This document shows positions 60,717 through 64,000 of a stretch of 64,000 nt of DNA, in pieces. The DNA is taken from NCBI RefSeq assembly GCF_002808045.1, contig NZ_CP025000.1, positions 1,240,001 to 1,304,000 of the forward strand. Reading direction: 5' to 3'. Numbering within the stretch: the first letter of the stretch is position 1; each line of letters opens with the position of its first letter. The notes beneath the pieces are model-generated. The model saw only the letters and a list, made by a program, of their open reading frames with translations, made no database searches and had not been told where the DNA came from. Position numbers and translations under genes: made by a program. The DNA is from Idiomarina sp. X4. Lineage in GTDB: Bacteria; Pseudomonadota; Gammaproteobacteria; Enterobacterales; Alteromonadaceae.

Positions 60717-62732
60717 GTGAACGTTTTTAAGAATGGCTTGAAACTGGGTGTACTTTCAATGGCTATTTTTTCTGCCTTGGGTACCGCTTATGCACAGGAT
60801 GGTGCAAACGACGATCGTGAAAAGCGGCGTCATAAACACAAAGACATGGAAGTGATGGTGGTGACGGCCTCTGGTGTCGCCCAGCATATAAAAAAGGCAC
60901 CGGCTTCTATTTCCGTTATCGATAAAGACGAGTTGTCACAGCGCTTCTACAAAGACTTAACCGACGCCATGACGGATGCGCCAGGGGTTGTAGTCACCGG
61001 CGGTGGTGACCGTCAGGATATCAGTCTGCGGGGGATGGGAGCCGACTACACCTTAATTTTGGTGGACGGTCAGCGTCAGAGCTCCAGAGAAACCCGTCCA
61101 AACAGCGACGGTCCGGGTGTGGAAGGCGCCTGGACGCCACCACTGGCGGCCATCGATCGCATTGAAATTATTCGTGGACCGATGTCGTCGCTTTACGGCT
61201 CGGACGCAATAGGTGGCGTTATTAACATCATTACGCGAAAAACACCGGACGAATGGCGCTCTGAAATTCGCGTTGATGGCACGTTGCAGGAACGAACGGA
61301 GTCCGGTAACAGCTACCAAACGAACTTCTATACGGCAGGTTCACTCATCGAAGATACTTTGGGACTTCAGTTGTCGGCAGGATATACACGGCGTCTTGAA
61401 GATGACATTGTCGATGGCTTTCGTGATAAAACCGCACAAGATGCAGATATGAAACTGGCTTATACGCCAAATCGCGACCATGAGATTCTGTTTGAAGTTG
61501 GGACGGCTAAACAAACGATAGACGCTTCTTTAGGTAAAACGATAGAGCCGCTGGCGCCGGGCGAAGAATGCGGTCGGCGTGGGTGTCCAGAGTCTTCAAG
61601 CACTGTGTACGATAGTCAGTCCGTATCGATTGCCCACAACGGTCAATGGGGCTTAGTGGGTGCACGCAGCTACCTAAAACGCGACGAGTATGAAAACGAA
61701 GCCCGTTTAATGACCATTACCAATACCGACTTTCAAAGCCACTGGAATTTACCACTATTTGATGACAATTCAGTCAATACCGGCGTTTCCTACTTTAAGG
61801 AAGAGCTGGAAGATTTAACCAGTAACCAAATCAGTGACCGTACCCGAGTTGAAGGCTCGCAATGGTCGGTATTTGCAGAAACGGCCTGGCCATTGTTTAA
61901 AGGGTTCGACTTAACCACCGGCGTTCGTTATGACGACGATGACATTTTCGGCGGTCACTGGAGCCCACGTGTCTACGGTGTTTATACCTTAAGCCGGACA
62001 ACAACCATAAAAGGTGGGGTTTCAACCGGCTTCCGGGCGCCAGACCTGCGCGAAACCACCCCTGACTGGGGTCAGGTCAGCCGAGGTGGCGATGTCTACG
62101 GCAACCCAAATTTAGAAGCAGAAACGTCAACAAACTATGAGTTGGGTTTGTATACCGACTGGAGTCGCCATACCTCAACCTCTGCTACTGTTTTTTACAA
62201 CCAATTTGACGATAAAATCACTCGCGTTGCCTGCCCGGCAACGGTGTGTGATGCCGGACCGAATCAGTTTGGCTCCATGCCAACGACTCGTGTGAATATT
62301 GATGAAGCGGTGACCCGAGGGTTTGAGTTGACATTCAATTCACGCCTTAGCCGCCATTGGTCAGTTAAAGGGAACTATACGTACACCGACTCTGAACAGA
62401 AATCGGGTGAGTATGCCGGTGAGCCTCTAAATCAATTGCCTAAGCACTTAATACAAACGTCGTTAAACTGGAAGCCGAATAAGCGCTGGAACAGTTGGTT
62501 ACGTGTGCATTATCGCGGTAAAGAAAGCCAGCCAACAACGGGACCGTCACAGAGCGCATTGGTTGCGCCGTCCTACACACTGGCAGACTTCGGTGTGAAT
62601 TATTATGTGACACGAGACTTAAAGTTAGCAGCGGGTATTTATAACTTACTGGACAAGGAAATTGGCGTGGAAGAGTACGGCTATGTTGAAGACGGCCGAC
62701 GTCTTTGGCTATCGGCCGCCTACAGCTTTTAG
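60717..62732 (+). CDS. TonB-dependent receptor, catecholate or IrgA/CirA-like
   Basis: The 671-residue receptor starts with GTG at 60717 after GAGGGG and has a signal peptide (NVFKNGLKLGVLSMAIFSAL to about residue 27). The TonB box MVVTASG, the plug (RQDISLRGMGADYTLILVDG, then DRIEIIRGPMSSLYGSDAIGGVINIIT) and the barrel ending RRLWLSAAYSF are those of FepA/IrgA/CirA-like receptors. A strong Fur box just upstream makes iron control very likely. The LysR gene diverges from it. Confidence 0.95.
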   Translation: MNVFKNGLKLGVLSMAIFSALGTAYAQDGANDDREKRRHKHKDMEVMVVTASGVAQHIKKAPASISVIDKDELSQRFYKDLTDAMTDAPGVVVTGGGDRQDISLRGMGADYTLILVDGQRQSSRETRPNSDGPGVEGAWTPPLAAIDRIEIIRGPMSSLYGSDAIGGVINIITRKTPDEWRSEIRVDGTLQERTESGNSYQTNFYTAGSLIEDTLGLQLSAGYTRRLEDDIVDGFRDKTAQDADMKLAYTPNRDHEILFEVGTAKQTIDASLGKTIEPLAPGEECGRRGCPESSSTVYDSQSVSIAHNGQWGLVGARSYLKRDEYENEARLMTITNTDFQSHWNLPLFDDNSVNTGVSYFKEELEDLTSNQISDRTRVEGSQWSVFAETAWPLFKGFDLTTGVRYDDDDIFGGHWSPRVYGVYTLSRTTTIKGGVSTGFRAPDLRETTPDWGQVSRGGDVYGNPNLEAETSTNYELGLYTDWSRHTSTSATVFYNQFDDKITRVACPATVCDAGPNQFGSMPTTRVNIDEAVTRGFELTFNSRLSRHWSVKGNYTYTDSEQKSGEYAGEPLNQLPKHLIQTSLNWKPNKRWNSWLRVHYRGKESQPTTGPSQSALVAPSYTLADFGVNYYVTRDLKLAAGIYNLLDKEIGVEEYGYVEDGRRLWLSAAYSF

Positions 62733-62735
62733 CAC

Positions 62736-63767
62736 TTAAAGCACATTGTTTAACGCAATACCTAAACCGAAGCGAGTCTGTTTGTGGTTGTAGTCAATCA
62801 GGCTCTCTCCGTATCCGGTGAAAATTGACGTATAACCGATAAACTTGCCGCCGAGTGGAAATGTCCAGTTAAGCTCGGCGGAGCCTCTGCCGGTATCTAT
62901 GGCGTGCTTAAGCCTTAAGATGTATTCGAAATCACCGTCACTGTAAGCGGTAGTAAATTCGTAATCACCCACATAATCGGTAATGTTGGGGTTGTCGTCG
63001 CCACTGGACTGAAGCGGGTCGGTTTTCGCGTCTTCCTGTAAACGAATCCATGGCTTGAACGAGAAAACGAAACGCCCTTTTTCAACAACAAACTGAGCAT
63101 AAAAGCGGTTCCAGCTGCGTGACAGTGGTTGACTGCGGCCATTCGACAAGTGTTCTGCGCCGAATACTAAAGCTGTGTTTGTACCAAACGGATGCCAGCC
63201 AGTTGGCGTCGCGTAGAAAAATTCCGGCATGTAGTTCGTTTCACGGAATGGTTTCGATATGTTGTCTGAGTAGACTTGCCACCAGGACTGTACGGTGAAA
63301 CCGAAGAAAAACTGGTCGTCTTCGAACAGCAAGCTTTCTTTATTAAGCGGTACTTTAAAGCTGAGCTGGAATTTAGCCTCGTATTCTTCTAAGTTTTCTT
63401 CATAACCTTCAATATCGGCGTACTGTATACGGTTAATATTGTTTGTGGTCAGCACAGGCAGCATGTAATTTCGGCGGTGTGGAGTCAGCACATAAGGGTC
63501 AAACTGGGTGACCTTTTCACTTTTCATCCGGTTGGTGAGCACACCCGGCTCTTCCACGGCATCGACTTCAACCACTTCCTCTTCTTCAGCGCTGCGGAGT
63601 TGTTGTTCACACTGGCTGCGAATATCGGCAATAGTGGTTTTTTCCGCTTTGGTCGTATTCATTTTGTCCAGCAGGCACTGCTGCATTTCAGACAGCTGCT
63701 GTGCGTGAGCCACTGTAAAAAGAAATAGACAAGAGGCTGTTACACTAAGACGAATCCATGTTTTCAT
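62736..63767 (-). CDS. pldA: Outer-membrane phospholipase A
   Basis: The 343-residue protein has a signal peptide (to about residue 22, TVAHAQ), an extra acidic, Cys-containing N-terminal segment (about 23-85), and the OMPLA barrel with the active-site segment EHLSNGRSQPLSRSWNRFYAQ, which contains the catalytic His and Ser. OMPLA hydrolyses phospholipids in damaged outer membrane and is a calcium-dependent dimer. E. coli PldA is 289 residues. Confidence 0.93.
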   Translation of the reverse strand: MKTWIRLSVTASCLFLFTVAHAQQLSEMQQCLLDKMNTTKAEKTTIADIRSQCEQQLRSAEEEEVVEVDAVEEPGVLTNRMKSEKVTQFDPYVLTPHRRNYMLPVLTTNNINRIQYADIEGYEENLEEYEAKFQLSFKVPLNKESLLFEDDQFFFGFTVQSWWQVYSDNISKPFRETNYMPEFFYATPTGWHPFGTNTALVFGAEHLSNGRSQPLSRSWNRFYAQFVVEKGRFVFSFKPWIRLQEDAKTDPLQSSGDDNPNITDYVGDYEFTTAYSDGDFEYILRLKHAIDTGRGSAELNWTFPLGGKFIGYTSIFTGYGESLIDYNHKQTRFGLGIALNNVL

Positions 63768-63848
63768 AAAGGTACGACTCCAAACGGTAAGCTTCTGTGT
63801 ACTATAGCGGAATTAACAATTTTAGATCACTCATTCAGGTTTATTTTG

Positions 63849-63879
63849 TTATACACTTACAAAAAGTAGGTGTATAACG
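63849..63879. promoter_or_regulatory. Near-perfect inverted repeat upstream of the last gene
   Basis: GTTATACAC (63848-63856) and GTGTATAAC (63870-63878) are exact inverse copies around TTACAAAAAGTAG. The dyad sits between pldA and the probable mepM start. It could be a Zur-like operator or another regulator's site; the spacing does not match a standard Zur box. Confidence 0.4.
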
Positions 63880-63908
63880 CTTATCGAGATGAGCAAAGGA
63901 GAACACGT

Positions 63909-64000
63909 ATTTCATACCGCGCGCTCGAATTATTCGACAAACTGCCACTTTCTTACCGATTTGCAGCGGCATTGCTATTACCCGTTATCGCAATTATTTG
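63909..64000 (+). CDS. mepM: Probable murein endopeptidase MepM, N-terminus only
   Basis: The frame from 63909 reads ISYRALELFDKLPLSYRFAA and continues into a hydrophobic helix. This is similar in pattern to the E. coli MepM start (ALAFNNLPRPHRV, then a membrane helix). The AGGAG ribosome site at 63897-63901 points to the rare start codon ATT at 63909; an in-frame GTG at 63870 is the alternative. The gene runs off the window, so the catalytic M23 domain cannot be checked. Confidence 0.45.
   Translation, partial: MSYRALELFDKLPLSYRFAAALLLPVIAII

Overview
The window reads as a stretch of chromosome from a marine gammaproteobacterium of the Alteromonadales. Idiomarina is the most likely genus. 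This is inferred from gene order and protein style: recC-recB-recD without ptrA, many TonB receptors, secreted S8 proteases with PPC tails, and a GlyGly-CTERM protein. No rRNA or tRNA gene was seen, so the genus call is not certain.

Layout. (1) 1-8.05 kb: the end of recC, then recB and recD, in an overlapping operon for RecBCD. (2) 8.05-32.1 kb: a large accessory region wedged between recD and dgt. Its left part holds a 5'-truncated DUF2357/PD-(D/E)XK nuclease, a two-methyltransferase (m6A + m5C) locus facing two unrecognised genes, a solitary HigA-type antitoxin, YafN-YafO and a HicA/HicB-like pair. Its right part, 18.2-32.0 kb, is bounded by 92-bp direct repeats carrying the 5' end of dgt. 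That makes it look like a discrete inserted island. The island carries a very large protein that joins a Clp/Hsp100-type AAA module to an FtsH-type AAA-zinc protease, a WYL regulator, a methyltransferase/HNH cassette, small genes with an HTH regulator, and an operon of a GlyGly-CTERM metalloprotease, a lipoprotein and a subtilase. Inside it, a second set of direct repeats (a decayed 3' end of the protease gene plus a decayed 5' end of the WYL gene) shows that the methyltransferase/HNH cassette was inserted between protease and WYL genes that were once adjacent. (3) 32.1-39 kb: dgt, a ZIP transporter, a secreted subtilase, VapBC, a chemotaxis transducer and queH. (4) 39-64 kb: ordinary chromosome with several iron-linked blocks: three TonB receptors, two PepSY membrane proteins and Fur-like boxes. 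Between these lie ctlX, a cold-shock gene, rlmA, an SLC13 transporter, fpr, a GGDEF protein, a LysR regulator, pldA and the start of a probable mepM.

How it fits together. The recD-dgt interval behaves as an integration hotspot filled with restriction, toxin-antitoxin and probable defence genes. RecBCD and dGTPase, themselves DNA-degrading and dNTP-depleting functions, flank it. The strongest candidate for an undescribed system is the Clp-FtsH fusion protease with its WYL regulator. The second is the two-methyltransferase locus with its two convergent unknown genes. Functions for these are inference from domain content and neighbourhood only.
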